Shown: in pieces, positions 19,142 through 29,417 of the stretch
How positions within the stretch are numbered: the stretch's first letter is position 1
How the letters are laid out: every line of letters starts with the position of its first letter
Source: Necropsobacter massiliensis
Lineage (GTDB): Bacteria; Pseudomonadota; Gammaproteobacteria; Enterobacterales; Pasteurellaceae
Direction: 5' to 3'
Assembly (NCBI RefSeq): GCF_000827595.2
Contig: NZ_LN776178.1
Location: 62,001 to 126,000 of the forward strand
DNA length: 64,000 nt
Translations under genes and position numbers: made by a program
The notes under the pieces: model-generated
What the model was told of the DNA's origin: nothing
The model's database searches: none
The model's input: only the letters and a program-made list of their open reading frames with translations

Positions 19142-20473
19142 ATGCTTTATTTGGAATTTTTATTTCTGCTGTTAATGCTTTATATCGGAAGCCGTTTCGG
19201 CGGTATCGGTTTGGGGGTGGTATCCGGTATCGGTTTGGTGATTGAAGTTTTTGTGTTACGCATGCCGGTCGGTAAGGCGCCGATTGATGTGATGCTGATT
19301 ATTCTTGCGGTGGTGACCTGTGCCTCCGTGCTTGAGGCTGCCGGCGGTCTAAAATTTATGCTGCAAATTGCCGAAAGAATACTGCGCAGCAACCCGAAAC
19401 GGGTCACATTATTAGGGCCACTGGTAACCTATATTATGACTTTTATGCTAGGTACCGGACATTCCGTGTATTCCATTATGCCGATTATTGGCGATGTGGC
19501 GCTGAAAAATAAAATCCGTCCCGAACGCCCGATGGCGGCTGCCTCCGTTGCCTCGCAATTAGCCATTACCTCCAGCCCGCTGGCTGCCGCTATTGCGTTT
19601 TATCTGACTCAGATTTCACAAATTCCGGGTTATGAACATATTTCTCTGTTAAATATTATCTCCGTCACCATACCGGCAACATTCCTCGGCACTCTGGCAT
19701 TGTCTCTGTATAGCTTGCGTCGCGGTAAAGAACTGGAAGATGATCCGGAATATCAACGCCGTTTGCAAGACCCGGTATGGCGTGAACGTATTTTAAACAC
19801 CACAACTACCGCTTTAAACGATGAACTGCCGCGTTCTGCTAAAATTTCCGTTTATCTTTTCCTGCTTTCCTTGTTGACTGTGGTCTTTATCGCCATGTTC
19901 CCGGAAATTCGTACTATCGGTAATGCTAAACCGATTTCTATGTCGTTGGTGATTCAGATGATGATGTTGTGTTTCGGCGGAGTTATTTTACTCGCCACCA
20001 AAACTAATCCTCAGACTGTACCGAATGGCGTGGTGTTTAAATCCGGCATGGTGGCGGCGATAGCCATATTCGGTATTGCTTGGATGAGCGATACGTATTT
20101 CCAATATGCTATGCCAGAATTTAAAGCCGCCGTAACCTCAATGGTAGAAAACTATCCTTGGACATTTGCATTTGCATTGTTTGCTGTATCGGTCGTGATT
20201 AACAGCCAAGTGGCAACCGCAGTTATGATGCTACCGGTCGGGATTAGTTTGGGACTACCGGCGCCGTTATTGGTGGGTTTAATCCCGGCAACTTACGCCT
20301 ATTTCTTTATTCCTAACTATCCGTCGGATATTGCTACCGTCAACTTCGACGTAACCGGCACCACCAAAATCGGTAAATATTATTTTAACCACAGTTTTAT
20401 GGTTCCCGGCTTAATCGGTGTTACCACCGCTTGTATCGTCGGTTATATCGTAGCACAGATTGTCATTCGCTGA
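19142..20473 (+). CDS. dcuB: Anaerobic C4-dicarboxylate transporter, Dcu family (DcuB-like)
   Basis: This is a membrane carrier that exchanges or takes up fumarate, malate, aspartate and succinate during anaerobic growth. The 443-residue product has about ten to twelve hydrophobic segments and the Dcu motifs RSNPKRVTLLGPLVTY, GTGHSVYSIMP and RPERPMAAASV. GTGH and the IRPERPMAA segment favour DcuB over DcuA. The ATG at 19142 has GAGG eight bases upstream and is preferred over the in-frame TTG at 19136. It may supply fumarate as acceptor for electrons from the hydrogenase encoded nearby. Confidence 0.9.
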   Translation: MLYLEFLFLLLMLYIGSRFGGIGLGVVSGIGLVIEVFVLRMPVGKAPIDVMLIILAVVTCASVLEAAGGLKFMLQIAERILRSNPKRVTLLGPLVTYIMTFMLGTGHSVYSIMPIIGDVALKNKIRPERPMAAASVASQLAITSSPLAAAIAFYLTQISQIPGYEHISLLNIISVTIPATFLGTLALSLYSLRRGKELEDDPEYQRRLQDPVWRERILNTTTTALNDELPRSAKISVYLFLLSLLTVVFIAMFPEIRTIGNAKPISMSLVIQMMMLCFGGVILLATKTNPQTVPNGVVFKSGMVAAIAIFGIAWMSDTYFQYAMPEFKAAVTSMVENYPWTFAFALFAVSVVINSQVATAVMMLPVGISLGLPAPLLVGLIPATYAYFFIPNYPSDIATVNFDVTGTTKIGKYYFNHSFMVPGLIGVTTACIVGYIVAQIVIR

Positions 20474-20517
20474 TTTGTTCAGTTTTTAACTGATATTCAG
20501 GTAAATGACTTCTACCA

Positions 20518-20830
20518 AATCTCCCCCAGCCCCTCTTTGCTAAAGAAGGGGGCGTGAGGTTTAGTTTCACTTCTCAGTGCTTGATAGCCCAAAGTGCGGT
20601 TATTTTTACCGCACTTTTTGTACAATCTCCCCCAGCCCCTCTTTGCTAAAGAGGGGGGCGTAAGGTTTAGTTTCACTTCTCAGTGCTTGATAGCCCAGAG
20701 TGCGGTTATTTTTATCTCACTTTTTGTACAATCTCCCCCAGCCCTTCTTTGCTAAAGAGGGGGCGTGAGGTTTAGTTTCATTTCTCTGTGGTTGATACCC
20801 AAAGTGCGGTTATTTTTACTGCACTTTGAG
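20518..20830 (+). repeat. Three tandem 106-bp repeat units with internal hairpins
   Basis: Copies start at 20518, 20624 and 20730, an exact 106-base period for both steps. Each unit opens with AATCTCCCCCAGCC and contains a hairpin of the CCCCTCTTT GCT AAAGAGGGG type. A conserved stretch follows (GTTTAGTTTCA, TTGATA), then a facing pair of uptake cores (AAAGTGCGGT TATTTTT ACCGCACTTT). The first copy has two perfect cores. In copy 2 the arms have decayed to GAGTGCGGT and ATCTCACTT, and in copy 3 the second arm is ACTGCACTT. The array follows the dcu gene and would give several successive terminator-like hairpins. Confidence 0.9.
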
Positions 20831-20869
20831 TTAATAAGAGCAACTTAATTAGCTGTAGCAATTGTTCCG

Positions 20870-20907
20870 AATCCCCCTCTTTTTTAAAGAGGGGTTAGGG
20901 GAGATTT
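20870..20907 (-). repeat. Inverted partial copy of the repeat head
   Basis: AATCCCCCTC, then TTTTTTAAAGAGGGG and TTAGGGGAGATTT, read on the minus strand as AAATCTCCCC TAACCCCTCTTT. This resembles the first 35 or so bases of the 106-bp unit in opposite orientation. The whole 605-base gap between the dcu gene and the MFS gene is therefore mostly repeat plus an AT-rich promoter stretch (20910-21078). Confidence 0.75.
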
Positions 20908-21078
20908 CCACTGTATTTTTTGTTTATCTGTTAGATCGATCACATCTTTTCACCTTATGCTCTGATAGAATTGTTAAAAAAATGTTATATTTTTGATTGA
21001 ACTATATCGACTAGTCAGCAATGATATATTTTATTCAGAAAAACGATGCAATTTTAGCCTATTAAATAGAGAAAATTT

Positions 21079-22251
21079 ATGCTCAGACCATATCAATGTT
21101 ACCTTACGATTTTTTTGTTGGGTGCCTGTGCGCTGGTGTGTTTGTATTCGACCCAGCCAATTTTGCAAAATATCGCCGATTGGGGTGGCGTCGGGGTGGA
21201 GAGTGCGGCGTTAACCATTAGTGCGACGACCTTAGGCGTGGCACTGTTTGCGCCGTTTTCCGGTATGTTGTCGGGCGCGTTCGGGCGGCGAAAAACGATT
21301 ATTATTGCTGTCGGTGCCTTATGCCTGACCACATTGCTTTCCGTGCTGTCTTGGAATTTCCTTTCTTTGCTGTTTTTCCGCTTTATACAGGGAATATGTA
21401 TTCCGTTTATTTTTTCCAACACGGTGTCGTATATTGCCGAGCAGTGGGAAAAACGCGAAGCGGTACGATTCAATAGTCTGTATATCGCCGGCACAGCATT
21501 CGGCGGATTTTCCGGGCGTTTGTTGGCGGGGATTACGGTGGATTTTTTTCATGAATGGAAGCTGACCTTTATTACGCTGACGTTGTTTTTATTATTAACT
21601 TTCTGGTTGACAATAAAATATTTACCGCAGGAAAAACAGCAATATACGGGAAAAACAAGCCATTTTGTGACGGATCTGAAACAGATTCTGACCGACTACA
21701 AAATGCTGATCAGCTGTGTTATCGCCTTTTCTTTATTGTTTCAACAGGTCGGTTCGTTTACGTTCGGCAGCCTGTATCTTGCCAGCGCGCCGTTTTATTT
21801 AAGTTCCATACAAGTCGGTTTGATTTTTGTGGTGTTTTTAATTCCGTCGTTGCTTACGCCGATGACAGCGATGATGATCAATCGGTTTGGCTATGTTTAT
21901 GCGTTTTTATTGTCCGGTGCGTTAGGTTTGTGCGGACTCTATCTGACCTTATCCGATACGCTCTCGCTGGTGATTACTGGCTTAACGCTGTCTTGTGTCT
22001 CGGTGTTTTTCGGTCAGGCGTGCGGCACGTCGTTTATTGCGAAAAATAGCACTTATGCGCGGGCGACGTCGGTCGGCGTGTATTTATTCTCGTATTATTT
22101 GGGCGGCTGTCTGGGCGGCATTATTCCGGGTAAGGTTTATTATCTTTTCGGCTGGGCGGAATGCGTGTATTTGTTGATGATTATGATCTTACTCAGTTGT
22201 ATCTTGGCATTGATTGGTTGGAGAAAACAGAAGGAGAAGAGTTATGTTTAA
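21079..22251 (+). CDS. Major facilitator superfamily transporter
   Basis: The 390-residue protein has about twelve hydrophobic segments and the loop 2-3 motif SGAFGRRKTI (GxxxDRxGRR-like). It resembles proton-driven MFS carriers of the YnfM or drug/metabolite type; the substrate is unknown. Its end overlaps the start of the argininosuccinate-lyase-like gene by eight bases, so the two are probably translated together. The carrier may move a product or substrate of that lyase. AT-rich sequence lies directly upstream and a spaced GAGAAAA precedes the ATG. Confidence 0.85.
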   Translation: MLRPYQCYLTIFLLGACALVCLYSTQPILQNIADWGGVGVESAALTISATTLGVALFAPFSGMLSGAFGRRKTIIIAVGALCLTTLLSVLSWNFLSLLFFRFIQGICIPFIFSNTVSYIAEQWEKREAVRFNSLYIAGTAFGGFSGRLLAGITVDFFHEWKLTFITLTLFLLLTFWLTIKYLPQEKQQYTGKTSHFVTDLKQILTDYKMLISCVIAFSLLFQQVGSFTFGSLYLASAPFYLSSIQVGLIFVVFLIPSLLTPMTAMMINRFGYVYAFLLSGALGLCGLYLTLSDTLSLVITGLTLSCVSVFFGQACGTSFIAKNSTYARATSVGVYLFSYYLGGCLGGIIPGKVYYLFGWAECVYLLMIMILLSCILALIGWRKQKEKSYV

Positions 22252-23669
22252 ACATGATGCGTTTTATTGGATAAATCGAATGGATAAAGCCTCGACCGTT
22301 GCGGCGTTGAAGCAGGGATTTATCGACGAGAGCGCCGCCAAAGACATCGCACAGGCAATTGCCGAACTGACGGAAAGCGAGCTGCGCCCGACGGATTATA
22401 TTGATATTCAACCGATGTTACTGAAACGAGTCGGGCATATCGGTTCGATGATCCATGTGGGCAGAAGTCGTCAGGATATATTGGCAACCTTGCACCGTCT
22501 GTTTCTTCGTGATCGGTTTATTTATGTGTATTTTCTGTCCTTAAAGACAAGAAAATTATTGCTTAAACTTGCTGAACGCAATATTGACACGGTGGTGCCT
22601 TCTTACACCAACGGCGTGCAGGCGCAACCTGTAACCTTGGCGCATCTTTTACTTGGCTATGAGGCGACGATTGCCCGTTCAGCAAAACGGTTAAAAGAAT
22701 TTTTTCCGCGCCTAAATAAATCGCCGTTAGGCTCGGCGGCGTTGGCGACGTCCAGTTTTTCTGTTGATCGAATTCTGTTGGCGGAGCTGTTGGGATTTCA
22801 CGGCATTGTGGAAAATGCGTTCGATGCGGCGCAATTGGCAGTGATTGATGTCGGGGCGGAAGCTGCCAATATTGCTGGCGTTATCCGTCGGTACGCTGGT
22901 GCAGGATCTGCATATACAGTTTCATCATGTGCGACCTTGGCTGTTACTTGATGATGAGGCACTGAAAAGTCCGAGTACTTTAATGCCACAAAAGCGAAAT
23001 CCAGTGGCGTTAAACCGCACCCGTTTGCTTGCCAGTGAAGTTATCGGCGATGCTGTGAAGGCGATCATGGCGGCACATAATGTCAATTCGGGGTTAACCG
23101 ATTATAAACGCGAAAATGCCGCCGAAACCCTGGAACGCGCATGCAGAATGCTGAATGAATTAAATGCCGTGTTGGGCGGTATTCGGGTCGATAAAGCAGC
23201 CGCGCTGGAGCAGGTCAACGCCGATTATTCCGTTACCAGTGAGCTTGCCGGTGCGTTGCAGCGAAAATTGGGTATTCCGTTTAAAGTCACCCATGAGTTT
23301 TCTTCCCGTTTGGTAAACTACGGACGTGAACACCGTTTAAAACCGGCAGAACTGCCTTTTACTGAAGCTGTGCGAATTTTTAAACTGGTTTCACAGGAAA
23401 TGAATGGCGTTGAGTCTGAGTTGGGGCTGACGGAAGAGGCGTTTTTCAGTCTGCTTGATCCGAATCGGATGATCAACAGTTATGTCGGAGTCGGCGGTTC
23501 TCATCCGATTGAAGTGGAACGCTTGACAAAACGTGCACAGGAAGGGGTGCAGGAAGATGACGCATGGCATTTGAACTTGCAGCGAAATCTGGAAGAATCT
23601 GCCGCTAGATTAGACGAACTGTTCTCAGAAGTGGTGAAAGGTGAAGAAGAAAGCAGTTTCTGGCTGTAA
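22244..23669 (+). pseudogene. Argininosuccinate-lyase-like protein, disrupted by a frameshift
   Basis: The first frame (22244 to about 22875) and the second frame (about 22875 to 23669) join into one fumarase/aspartase-superfamily lyase of about 475 residues. Motifs in order are GRSRQDILATLHRL, PSYTNGVQAQPVT, SPLGSAALATS and the signature STLMPQKRNP with its catalytic-loop context. The switch point is at AATATTGCTGGCG followed by TTATCC, a net shift of +1 (one base gained or two lost). The second frame continues as LSVGTLVQDLH, the expected continuation. It is divergent from housekeeping ArgH, and no other arginine gene is near. A real break or a sequencing error are both possible. Confidence 0.8.
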
Positions 23670-23687
23670 TATTGAATAACATAATGA

Positions 23688-23711
23688 ATGCCCTGATGTT
23701 TATCAGGGCAT
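23688..23711. terminator. Bidirectional terminator between the lyase-like gene and rho
   Basis: ATGCCCTGAT GTTT ATCAGGGCAT is a perfect 10-bp inverted repeat between the two convergent genes, 18 bases from the lyase stop and ten from the rho stop. There is only a short T-run on the plus side. Confidence 0.75.
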
Positions 23712-23720
23712 TTGAACGGA

Positions 23721-24983
23721 TTATGAACGTTTCATTATTTCGAAGAATTCTTCGTTGGTTTTTGCCACCATCAGTTTATCAATCAAGAATTCCATAGCTT
23801 CCACTTCACCCATAGGATTAAGAATCTTGCGTAGGATCCACATTTTCTGTAATTCGTCAGCGGTGGTAAGCAAGTCTTCTTTACGGGTACCGGAGCGGTT
23901 AAAGTCAATGGCAGGGAAGACGCGTTTTTCCGCAATTTTGCGCGAAAGATGCAATTCCATATTCCCGGTTCCCTTAAATTCTTCAAAAATCACTTCATCC
24001 ATTTTTGAGCCGGTATCCACCAACGCGGTGGCGATAATGGTTAGGCTGCCGCCTTCTTCCACATTACGCGCCGCACCGAAGAAACGTTTCGGACGATGTA
24101 GGGCGTTGGCGTCCACACCACCGGATAAAATTTTACCGGAAGCCGGGGTAACCGTATTATAGGCACGTGCCAGACGCGTAATACTGTCGAGCAGGATCAC
24201 AACGTCTTTTTTGTGCTCGACCGAGCGTTTGGCTTTTTCAATAACCATTTCCGCCACCTGAACATGGCGCGCCGCCGGTTCGTCGAAAGTGGAGGCAATC
24301 ACTTCGCCTTTTACCGAACGCTGCATTTCCGTAACCTCTTCCGGGCGTTCGTCAATCAGCAGCACGATCAGTTCGCATTCCGGATAGTTATGCGTGATAC
24401 TCTGTGCGATGTTTTGCAGCAACATGGTTTTCCCCGCTTTTGGCGGCGCCACAATCAGACCGCGCTGACCTTTACCGATAGGTGAGGCGAGATCCAAAAT
24501 ACGGGCGGTTAAATCTTCGGTGGAACCGTTGCCGCGTTCCATTCTTAAACGCGAATTGGCATGTAGCGGAGTTAAGTTTTCAAAAAGGATTTTACTGCGG
24601 GAAACTTCGGGTTTGTCGTCATTGACCTGATCGACCTTGAGGAGAGCGAAATAGCGTTCGCCTTCTTTCGGCGGGCGAATTTTACCCTCAATTTTATCCC
24701 CCGTTTGTAGGTTAAAACGACGGATTTGGCTTGGCGACACATAAATATCGTCCGGTCCGGCTAAATAGGAACTGTCTGCCGAACGCAAAAAGCCGAAACC
24801 GTCCGGCAGAATTTCCAGCACACCGCCTCCGAAAATATCTTCACCGCTTTTAGCATGTTGTTTCAAAATAGCAAAGACAATATCTTGTTTGCGTAAGCGG
24901 GCCAGATTTTCCAGACCCATTTTTTCTTCGCCCAGCGCCACTAAATCGGACACCGGCGTATTTTTAAGTTCTGTTAAGTGCAT
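23721..24983 (-). CDS. rho: Transcription termination factor Rho
   Basis: Rho is a hexameric RNA-dependent helicase that ends transcription. The 420-residue product begins [15 protein letters not shown] and has the cold-shock-like RNA-binding domain ([24 protein letters not shown]). It also has Walker A ([11 protein letters not shown]), Walker B ([29 protein letters not shown]), and the Q-loop/R-loop region ([20 protein letters not shown]). Length and sequence are typical. Confidence 0.99.
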   Translation of the reverse strand: MHLTELKNTPVSDLVALGEEKMGLENLARLRKQDIVFAILKQHAKSGEDIFGGGVLEILPDGFGFLRSADSSYLAGPDDIYVSPSQIRRFNLQTGDKIEGKIRPPKEGERYFALLKVDQVNDDKPEVSRSKILFENLTPLHANSRLRMERGNGSTEDLTARILDLASPIGKGQRGLIVAPPKAGKTMLLQNIAQSITHNYPECELIVLLIDERPEEVTEMQRSVKGEVIASTFDEPAARHVQVAEMVIEKAKRSVEHKKDVVILLDSITRLARAYNTVTPASGKILSGGVDANALHRPKRFFGAARNVEEGGSLTIIATALVDTGSKMDEVIFEEFKGTGNMELHLSRKIAEKRVFPAIDFNRSGTRKEDLLTTADELQKMWILRKILNPMGEVEAMEFLIDKLMVAKTNEEFFEIMKRS

Positions 24984-25297
24984 AATTGAAAATAATGTTT
25001 ATTAGAGTTGGATTGTGAGTTAGTTGGATATGATTTTTAAGATCCCGTGAATGGGCGTAACGTTATCACTAAATCCGCAGACTGTCTAGGGGATATTGCG
25101 AATTTATTTTCATTTGTACCACAGAATTGGGATTGAGCGGCGATGTAGAGTGAACCGACAGCGGAGCATTCGCAAGCAAATCCCGCCAATCATGGTGGCG
25201 AGAGAAAAAATTGCAAAAAAGTGCGGTTGTTTTTTTGGGGATTTTTTGACTTCGTGCTATGCTTAGCCCAATTTTTTACCGAGTCAGTTAATTCCTT
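24984..25297. other. Non-coding gap between the divergent genes rho and rhlB
   Basis: This gap of 314 bases contains the promoters of rho (leftwards) and rhlB (rightwards). One uptake core (AAGTGCGGT at 25218-25226) lies near the rhlB side. A rho leader able to autoregulate would be expected here from E. coli, but I see no clear conserved hairpin. No gene is visible. Confidence 0.5.
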
Positions 25298-26551
25298 ATG
25301 CAAAATAATCATTTAAGTCAGCAGCGATTTGCCGATTTAGCATTACATCCGCAAGTTTTGGCAGCGTTGCAAAAAAAGGGGTTTGATTACTGTACCCCGA
25401 TTCAAGCTTTATCTTTACCCGTATCGTTAAGCGGACGGGATGTAGCCGGACAAGCGCAGACCGGTACCGGCAAAACCATGGCGTTTTTAACCGCGACTTT
25501 CCACCATTTATTACAGAATCCATGTGCTGACACCGCTCCTCATTATTTGAAAGCGCTGATCTTGGCGCCGACCCGTGAACTGGCGGTGCAAATCAGCAAT
25601 GACGCCGAACTGCTGGTACAAGCGACCGGGCTGAAAACCGGTCTGGCTTACGGCGGTGACGGCTATGATAAACAGATCAAAGCCATTGAACAGGGCGTGG
25701 ATATTTTGATCGGCACCACCGGGCGGGTGATTGATTATGTGAAACAAGGTATTATCCGTCTGGAGCGGGTGCAGGTTGTGGTATTGGATGAAGCGGATCG
25801 CATGTTTGATCTGGGTTTTATCAAGGATATCCGTTACTTACTGCGCAAATGCCCGTCACCAAAACAGCGTCTGACGATGTTGTTTTCCGCTACGTTATCC
25901 TACAAAGTGCGCGAACTAGCGTTTGAAGATATGAATGAACCGGAATACATTGAAGTTGAGCCGCTACAGAAAACCGGACACCGTATTAAAGAAGAATTAT
26001 TTTATCCGTCCAACCGCGATAAAATGGCGTTGTTAATGACGTTACTGGAAGAAGAATGGCCGGAGCGCTGCATCGTGTTTGCCAACACCAAGCACCGTTG
26101 TGAGGAAATCTGGGGCTATCTGGCGGCGGACGGACACCGCGTCGGCTTGCTGACCGGCGATGTGGCGCAGAAAAAGCGGCTGGCACTATTGAAACAGTTT
26201 ACCGACGGCGCACTGGATATTCTGGTGGCAACCGACGTCGCCGCGCGCGGTCTGCATATTCCGGATGTCACTCATGTGTTCAATTATGATTTGCCGGATG
26301 ATTGCGAAGATTACGTGCACCGTATCGGTCGCACCGGACGCGCGGGCGAAAGTGGCGTTTCCATCAGTTTCGCTTGCGAAGAATACGCCATGAACCTACC
26401 CTCGATAGAAGACTATATCGGACACAGCATCCCCGTCAGCCAATATAGCGCCGACTCCCTGCTGACCGACCTGCCCAAACCCTATCGCATTAAACGCGCC
26501 ACCACACCACAAAAGCGCAATAACCAACGCACATTTAAAAAACGCTACTGA
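25298..26551 (+). CDS. rhlB: ATP-dependent RNA helicase RhlB
   Basis: This DEAD-box helicase unwinds RNA for the degradosome. The 417-residue product has the Q motif ([12 protein letters not shown]), [42 protein letters not shown] and [10 protein letters not shown]. It begins with the RhlB-type sequence [19 protein letters not shown]. The C-terminal basic tail ([19 protein letters not shown]) is short, as in the family. It ends before an uptake-sequence terminator. Confidence 0.97.
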   Translation: MQNNHLSQQRFADLALHPQVLAALQKKGFDYCTPIQALSLPVSLSGRDVAGQAQTGTGKTMAFLTATFHHLLQNPCADTAPHYLKALILAPTRELAVQISNDAELLVQATGLKTGLAYGGDGYDKQIKAIEQGVDILIGTTGRVIDYVKQGIIRLERVQVVVLDEADRMFDLGFIKDIRYLLRKCPSPKQRLTMLFSATLSYKVRELAFEDMNEPEYIEVEPLQKTGHRIKEELFYPSNRDKMALLMTLLEEEWPERCIVFANTKHRCEEIWGYLAADGHRVGLLTGDVAQKKRLALLKQFTDGALDILVATDVAARGLHIPDVTHVFNYDLPDDCEDYVHRIGRTGRAGESGVSISFACEEYAMNLPSIEDYIGHSIPVSQYSADSLLTDLPKPYRIKRATTPQKRNNQRTFKKRY

Positions 26552-26555
26552 TTTT

Positions 26556-26586
26556 GACCGCACTTTTTAAAGTGCGGTGGTTTTAA
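26556..26586 (+). terminator. Uptake-sequence terminator after rhlB
   Basis: ACCGCACTT at 26557-26565 and AAGTGCGGT at 26570-26578 form a tight stem separated by four bases and followed by GGTTTTAAT. It starts five bases after the rhlB stop. Confidence 0.8.
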
Positions 26587-26657
26587 TCATTGTTTCTATC
26601 TGTCTTGTCTCATGCTAAAATCACACACTTTTAGTTTAACCAACGATAACGGTAGTT

Positions 26658-26966
26658 ATGAATTTAGTGGATTTTCTGATTAATAAATTGGACGATTTAA
26701 AGGCAACGGATATTTTAGCGATTGATGTGCGCGGTAAATCGTCGGTTACCGAGGATATGATTATTTGTACCGGGACATCGGGGCGGCATGTGTCTGCGGT
26801 GGCGCAGAAGCTGATTGATGAAAGCAAACTGGCGGGCTTTGCAACCTTCGGGCAAGAGGGAAAAGCGACCGCTGATTGGGTGGTGGTGGATTTCGGGCAG
26901 GCGATTGTGCATATTATGCAGCGTGAAAGCCGTGAGACGTATCAGCTGGAAAAATTGTGGGCGTAA
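26658..26966 (+). CDS. rsfS: Ribosomal silencing factor RsfS
   Basis: RsfS binds L14 and blocks subunit joining in starved cells. The 102-residue product has the family sequence INKLDDLKATDILAIDVRGKSSVTEDMIICTGTSGRHV and DWVVVDFGQAIVHIMQ. It starts a conserved cluster rsfS-rlmH-mrdA-mrdB-rlpA-dacA-ybeD-lipB-lipA. Confidence 0.96.
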   Translation: MNLVDFLINKLDDLKATDILAIDVRGKSSVTEDMIICTGTSGRHVSAVAQKLIDESKLAGFATFGQEGKATADWVVVDFGQAIVHIMQRESRETYQLEKLWA

Positions 26967-26996
26967 GTAAAACGCACGAAAAACAGACCGCACTTT

Positions 26997-27464
26997 ATGA
27001 AGATTCAACTGATTGCCGTCGGCACTAAGATGCCTGATTGGGTGAAAACCGGGTTTGAGGAATATCAGCGCCGTTTTCCGAAAGAGATGCCCTTTGAGCT
27101 AGTAGAAATTGCCGCCGGTAAACGGGGTAAGAATGCCGATATTAAACGCATTTTGGAACAGGAAGGCAAGGCGATGCTGGCAGCCTGCGGAAAAAGTCGG
27201 GTGGTGACCTTGGATATTCCCGGCAAACCGTGGACGACCGCACAGTTGGCGCAGCAGCTAGAGGTTTGGAAAAACGACGGGCGCGATGTTTGTCTGTTGG
27301 TCGGCGGTCCGGAGGGATTATCACCGGAATGCAAGGCGGCGGCGGAACAAAGCTGGTCGCTGTCGCCATTAACGCTGCCGCATCCGTTGGTGCGGGTTGT
27401 GGTGGCGGAAAGTTTGTATCGCGCTTGGTCGCTGAATGTGAATCATCCTTATCATCGAGAGTAA
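26997..27464 (+). CDS. rlmH: 23S rRNA (pseudouridine1915-N3)-methyltransferase RlmH
   Basis: RlmH is a SPOUT methyltransferase acting on helix 69 of 23S rRNA. The 155-residue product matches the family end to end: [36 protein letters not shown] (SAM loop) and [18 protein letters not shown], ending HPYHRE. The start is certain from this conservation, yet the ATG at 26997 has no purine-rich ribosome site. The preceding bases are the uptake core ACCGCACTT (26987-26995). It is four bases ahead of mrdA. Confidence 0.97.
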   Translation: MKIQLIAVGTKMPDWVKTGFEEYQRRFPKEMPFELVEIAAGKRGKNADIKRILEQEGKAMLAACGKSRVVTLDIPGKPWTTAQLAQQLEVWKNDGRDVCLLVGGPEGLSPECKAAAEQSWSLSPLTLPHPLVRVVVAESLYRAWSLNVNHPYHRE

Positions 27465-27467
27465 GTC

Positions 27468-29417
27468 ATGAAGCTGAAAAAATTGCTTTCTCAACCCGCG
27501 CACGAGCCGATCCGAGATAAAAAGGCGGAGCGTAATCTGTTTGCCCGGCGCGCGTTGGTGTCTTTTTTGGCAGTACTCGGGTTGTCGGCAATTTTATTTA
27601 CCAATTTATATCATTTGCAAGTCGTTAATTATGATACCTATCAGACCCGTTCCAATGGCAATCGAATCAAATTGCTGCCGCTGCCGCCGACACGCGGGTT
27701 AATTTATGATCGCAACGGGCAGTTATTGGCGGAAAATCTGACCTTTTTCGGTTTATATATTGTGCCGGAAAAAGTGGAAAATTTAGACCGCACTTTTGCC
27801 CAGTTGCGCGAGATTGTGGGGCTGAGCGATGAGGATGTTGAGAGTTTTAACAAAGAACGTCGCCGCGCTTCCCGTTATACTTCAATTTTACTGAAAGCGG
27901 ATTTAACCGAGGAGCAAATTGCGCGTTTTGCGGTGAATCAGTATAAATTTCCGAGTTTGGAAATTAAACCTTATTTTAAGCGTCATTATTTGTATGGTGA
28001 ACCGCTGACGCATATTTTGGGGTATGTGGCGAAAATCAACGATAAAGATGTGGAACGGCTGAAAAAAGAAGAGAAAATCGCCAATTATGCCGGTTCAAGC
28101 GATATCGGTAAGCTCGGTATTGAACGTTATTACGAAGATCAGCTACATGGCACGGTGGGTTTTGAAGAAGTGGAAATCAACAACCGCGGTAAAGTGATCC
28201 GAAAACTGCGCGAACAGCCGGCTATTGCGGGCAAAAGTATTCATTTGACCATTGATTTGGCATTGCAGCGTTATATTCTGGATTTGTTGGGTGGGCATAA
28301 AGGTGCCGTCGTGGTGCTGGACCCGCAAGACAGCAGTATTCTGGCGATGGTTTCGACGCCGAGTTACGATAATAATCTGTTTGTCGGCGGTATTTCCGGC
28401 GGCGATTATAAACGTTTGCTGGACGATCCGAGTCGCCCGTTGTACAGCCGCGTTACTCAGGGCGCTTATCCGCCGGCGTCAACGGTGAAGCCGTTTATTG
28501 CGGTAGCCGGGTTACAGGAAAATGTGATTACTCCCGGCACCACGGTGTTTGACCCGGGTTATTGGGTGCTGCCGAACAGCACGAAGCGTTTTCGTGATTG
28601 GAAGCGCAGTGGTCACGGTTATACGGATTTGAATAAAGCGATTACCGAATCCTCAGATACTTATTTTTATCAGCTGGCTTATAATATGGGCATTGATCGC
28701 CTGTCCGAGTGGATGAAACGTTTTGGGTTCGGTATGCCGACTGGCATTGATATTCGTGAAGAAACGGCGGCAATTATGCCAAGTCGCGAATGGAAGCAGA
28801 AACGTTACAAAAAGCCTTGGGTACAAGGCGATACCATTTCGGTCGGGATTGGGCAAGGTTATTGGACTGCGACGCCGTTACAGCTTGCCAAAGCGTTGGC
28901 GATTTTGATTAATAACGGTAAAGTCAATACGCCGCATTTAATGAAATCGGTCGAAGGTTCAAGCGTTGAGCCTTATCAGGATCCGCTGTTGTATGAAGAT
29001 ATTAGCGAACCGAAGGCGCTTTACTGGGATTTGGCGAAACGGGGCATGTATAATGTGGTGAACGCGGCAAACGGTACGGCGCGCAAGGCATTTGCCGGAA
29101 CCAATTATCATGTGGCGGGAAAATCAGGCACGGCGCAGGTATTCAGTCTGAAAGAAAATCAAACCTATAATGCGGGTTCTTTGGTGAAAGAACTGCATGA
29201 CCATGCGTGGTTTATCGGTTATGCGCCCTATGAAGATCCGAAACTTGTGGTGGCGGTCATCTTGGAAAATGCGGGCGGCGGCGGAAGCAATGCCGGACCT
29301 GTGGTGAGAAGTATTATGGATTATTATTTGAATGTCCGCCTGCCTGAGCAAAACGGTGAGCGTAGTCGGTCCGATTTGCCGGAATCTTTACCGCACAATA
29401 ATGAGGTAACAGAATAA
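27468..29417 (+). CDS. mrdA: Penicillin-binding protein 2 (elongation transpeptidase)
   Basis: PBP2 cross-links peptidoglycan during rod elongation. The 649-residue product has an N-terminal membrane anchor ([20 protein letters not shown]) and a dimerisation domain. The transpeptidase motifs are in order: STVK (PPASTVKPF, nucleophile Ser), SSD (ESSDTYFYQ) and KSGT ([11 protein letters not shown]). It overlaps rodA by one base (TAATG), as usual for this pair. Confidence 0.97.
   Translation: MKLKKLLSQPAHEPIRDKKAERNLFARRALVSFLAVLGLSAILFTNLYHLQVVNYDTYQTRSNGNRIKLLPLPPTRGLIYDRNGQLLAENLTFFGLYIVPEKVENLDRTFAQLREIVGLSDEDVESFNKERRRASRYTSILLKADLTEEQIARFAVNQYKFPSLEIKPYFKRHYLYGEPLTHILGYVAKINDKDVERLKKEEKIANYAGSSDIGKLGIERYYEDQLHGTVGFEEVEINNRGKVIRKLREQPAIAGKSIHLTIDLALQRYILDLLGGHKGAVVVLDPQDSSILAMVSTPSYDNNLFVGGISGGDYKRLLDDPSRPLYSRVTQGAYPPASTVKPFIAVAGLQENVITPGTTVFDPGYWVLPNSTKRFRDWKRSGHGYTDLNKAITESSDTYFYQLAYNMGIDRLSEWMKRFGFGMPTGIDIREETAAIMPSREWKQKRYKKPWVQGDTISVGIGQGYWTATPLQLAKALAILINNGKVNTPHLMKSVEGSSVEPYQDPLLYEDISEPKALYWDLAKRGMYNVVNAANGTARKAFAGTNYHVAGKSGTAQVFSLKENQTYNAGSLVKELHDHAWFIGYAPYEDPKLVVAVILENAGGGGSNAGPVVRSIMDYYLNVRLPEQNGERSRSDLPESLPHNNEVTE

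Noticed and set aside
20518-20830. The three repeats as a CRISPR array
   Set aside because: The repeats are directly joined 106-bp units with no unique spacers, contain uptake cores and hairpins, and no cas gene is in the window.
20518-20907. The repeat region as insertion-sequence ends
   Set aside because: No transposase frame lies inside or beside it and there is no target duplication. A dispersed intergenic hairpin repeat explains it better.
24984-25297. A riboswitch or regulatory RNA in the rho leader
   Set aside because: No conserved stem set or known motif is visible. Rho autoregulation is possible, but sequence alone gives no support.
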